Part shown: piece after piece, positions 62,663 to 64,000 of the stretch
Layout: each line of letters begins with the position of its first letter
Position numbering within the stretch: the stretch's first letter is position 1
DNA from: CAVPUA01 sp963708805
GTDB lineage: Bacteria > Actinomycetota > Actinomycetes > Mycobacteriales > Jatrophihabitantaceae
Assembly: GCA_963708805.1 (NCBI GenBank)
Contig: CAVPUA010000003.1
Coordinates: 372,001 to 436,000, forward strand
Direction of reading: 5' to 3'
Length of the DNA stretch: 64,000 nt
Notes under the pieces: generated by a model
Databases searched by the model: none
Told to the model about the DNA's origin: nothing
Seen by the model: the letters and a program-made list of their open reading frames with translations, nothing else
Position numbers and translations under genes: made by a program

Positions 62663-62691
62663 ACCGCTCGATCCGAGGTGAGAGGGAGTCG

Positions 62692-63138
62692 ATGAGCACC
62701 GCCGAGGTTCGTACTGGTTCACCCAGCGAAAACCCGCACGCCGGCCAAGGCATGGTCGTGCTGGACATCGGCGGTGACATCGGCGCCTTGGTGGTGTCGG
62801 CGCCCGCGTCCCTCGCCGGGGCCGAGATCGAGATCTGCCCGGCCGGCGCGCGCGGTGAGACACCCGACGACGGCACCGGGTGGTGGGAGGGGGAGTGGCA
62901 CGCGCACTCACCCGAGCACGGGCACTCACCCGATCACGGGCACTCCCACGGGCACGGTCCGGCGTGGCCGCACGTCGCCGTCCTGAGTCGTCCAACCAGT
63001 GAGGGGCCGGCCTGGGCAGCGGTCTTCCCCGGGCTGCGGGCCGGTCAGTACGAGATCTGGTTGCGACCGGCTGAACCCACCGCGCTGACCGTCACCGTCG
63101 ACGGCGGCGCGGTGAGTTCGGTCGCCTGGCCGTCCTGA
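62692..63138 (+). CDS. Histidine-rich small protein
   Basis: Not recognised. The 148 residues include a His-rich cluster EWHAHSPEHGHSPDHGHSHG near residues 68-87, with about ten histidines in 30 residues, consistent with metal binding. Flanks are beta-like: MVVLDIGGDIGALVVSAPAS and SSVAWPS at the end. GAGAGGGAGTCG precedes ATG 62692. It follows DUF4331 after 29 bases and is probably in the same operon. No signal peptide. Confidence 0.65.
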   Translation: MSTAEVRTGSPSENPHAGQGMVVLDIGGDIGALVVSAPASLAGAEIEICPAGARGETPDDGTGWWEGEWHAHSPEHGHSPDHGHSHGHGPAWPHVAVLSRPTSEGPAWAAVFPGLRAGQYEIWLRPAEPTALTVTVDGGAVSSVAWPS

Positions 63139-63428
63139 GCTTGCTCGAACGTGACAGCTTGCTCGGACTTGGCTTGGTCACCCTCCCGACCACGACACGG
63201 GGTCTGAAATTGGCACGGAGGGTGGCCAAGCGGGGATCCGCCCTGCGCGGCGCCGTCCGCGCCCTGCCATCTCGGCAGCATCGAGTGCTATTTCGGCCTG
63301 GACGGATCCTCGACGGGATCGCCGACCTCATCGCCCGGTGCTGACGCTGTATCAGAAACCATGATCAACGCTCTGTGCACCCGAGGCAGCCGAGCGGCTA
63401 CCCGGCGTGAGTCCCACGGAGCGCTGCC
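63139..63428. other. Intergenic region before the patatin-like gene
   Basis: About 290 bases. Two near copies of AGCTTGCTCG occur at about 63139-63148 and 63160-63169. A 67-codon TTG-started frame at 63141-63344 exists but has no recognisable product and is basic throughout (RGLKLARRVAKRGSALRG); I do not count it as a gene. The promoter of the patatin-like gene probably lies here. Confidence 0.4.
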
Positions 63429-64000
63429 ATGGACCGTGATTCAGCCAGATCGCTGGCGCAGGCCGACCTGCTGCCCGGACGGCCACCGGCCGGCCCGGAC
63501 GCCGGACCCGAGCCCGACCCCTCCCACCCGCGAAACGCGCGCTATCCGGTGCGCGCAATCTGCTGCTCCGGCGGCGGAATCCGGGCGGCCGCCTTCGCGC
63601 TCGGCGGCATCCAGGCGCTCAACGACCAGCCCGAGGGCGACGGCACGTTCTACAGCACCACCGACCTCGTCACGTCCGTCTCCGGCGGTGGCTACACCGC
63701 AGGCAGCTACGCCACCGTCGCGCACAACCTGCCGCCGGGCGCCGCGCCCCGCGTCTACGCGCCCGGCTCACCCGAGGACGTCCGGCTGCGCGCGCACACG
63801 AAGTACCTGGTCGACAGCAAGACCCAGCTCGGAATCTCGATCATGGGCATCCTGTACGGCCTGATGATGAACCTGCTGGCGATCCTGACCGCCGGCTACG
63901 TAGTCGCCAAGATCGTCGGATTCGTGCTCGGCCCGCACGTCCTGCACGCGCTGCGCTTGTCCGACGGCGGTAAGTCGTGGCAGACGAACTTCCCGCCCGA
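63429..64000 (+). CDS. Patatin-like membrane-associated protein, 5' part (runs off the right edge)
   Basis: N-terminal 190 residues of a larger protein, open to the end of the window. An oxyanion-type glycine motif CCSGGGIRAAAFALGG (about residues 47-62) and a serine motif in TSVSGGGYTAGSY fit the patatin-like phospholipase fold. A membrane helix follows (GLMMNLLAILTAGYVVAKIV), so it is probably a membrane protein. ATG 63429 gives MDRDSARSLAQADLL. Catalytic Asp lies beyond the window, so activity cannot be judged. Confidence 0.65.
   Translation, partial: MDRDSARSLAQADLLPGRPPAGPDAGPEPDPSHPRNARYPVRAICCSGGGIRAAAFALGGIQALNDQPEGDGTFYSTTDLVTSVSGGGYTAGSYATVAHNLPPGAAPRVYAPGSPEDVRLRAHTKYLVDSKTQLGISIMGILYGLMMNLLAILTAGYVVAKIVGFVLGPHVLHALRLSDGGKSWQTNFPP

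Noticed and set aside
63141..63344. A 67-codon frame between the His-rich and patatin-like genes
   Set aside because: TTG start without a clear ribosome site, no recognisable motif, and no evidence that distinguishes it from chance.
1..64000. tRNA or rRNA genes, CRISPR arrays, insertion sequences or prophage genes
   Set aside because: No cloverleaf, rRNA signature, spaced direct-repeat array, transposase or integrase was recognised. Short tRNA genes could be missed by eye.

Overview
The window is about 64 kb of GC-rich DNA from an actinomycete (phylum Actinomycetota) and spans the replication-origin region of the chromosome. The gene order gyrA-gyrB-dciA-recF-dnaN-dnaA on the minus strand, back to back with rpmH-rnpA-yidD-yidC-jag-rsmG-parA-parB on the plus strand, is the textbook actinobacterial origin. 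cwlM-trxA-trxB-murJ-DUF6049-NUDIX-pcnA and ino1-padR-PBP-GT87-rpsF-ssb-rpsR-rplI-dnaB are the blocks that flank the origin in Mycobacterium and relatives. The genus cannot be fixed from the sequence alone. Mycothiol-type and CGNR-type genes, GTG starts and dnaB without an intein fit a non-mycobacterial actinomycete.

Layout. 1-8.0 kb: topoisomerase, helicase-operator and replication genes. 6.2-8.6 kb: two intergenic regions with DnaA-box-like sites, which are the origin candidates. 8.6-13.9 kb: ribosome, RNase P, membrane insertion, rRNA methylation and chromosome partition genes, with two parS sites inside parA. 13.9-26.6 kb: nitroreductase (carrying a third parS), alanine-type aminotransferase, cell-wall amidase, thioredoxin system, MurJ flippase, surface protein, NUDIX, tRNA nucleotidyltransferase, MFS and YqgE. 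26.8-38.3 kb: inositol-phosphate synthase, PadR regulator, class A PBP, GT87 membrane glycosyltransferase, AP-endonuclease-like protein, a surface protein, then rpsF-ssb-rpsR-rplI and dnaB. 38.3-54.4 kb: accessory genes, many as regulator-target pairs (HxlR/nitroreductase, CGNR/EamA, TetR/two MFS pumps), plus a sedolisin protease and a dioxygenase. 54.4-59.8 kb: Sdh1-type succinate dehydrogenase, cyclopropane synthase and a pentapeptide-repeat protein. 60.9-64 kb: a Tat-exported small protein, DUF4331, a His-rich protein and a membrane patatin-like protein that runs off the end.

The most unusual global property is frame damage. About 40 sites need the removal of one base (rarely the addition of one) to restore conserved protein frames. 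They affect dnaA, parB, the aminotransferase, cwlM, trxA, trxB, murJ, DUF6049, NUDIX, yqgE, sdhA, the cyclopropane synthase, the pentapeptide protein and DUF4331. The sites cluster at 7.9-26.6 kb and 56.6-62.5 kb. From about 26.64 to 56.59 kb no gene needs a correction. Because essential genes are hit, sequencing or assembly error is the most likely cause; gene ends given below for these genes assume the repaired frame.

Functionally, the core genes coordinate initiation (DnaA, DnaN, DciA, DnaB), segregation (ParABS) and envelope growth (YidC, CwlM, MurJ, PBP). DnaA-box-like clusters sit directly upstream of both the helicase operator dciA and the helicase dnaB, which suggests that helicase supply is tied to DnaA. 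The least explained locus is the Tat-protein/DUF4331/His-rich/patatin group at the right end.
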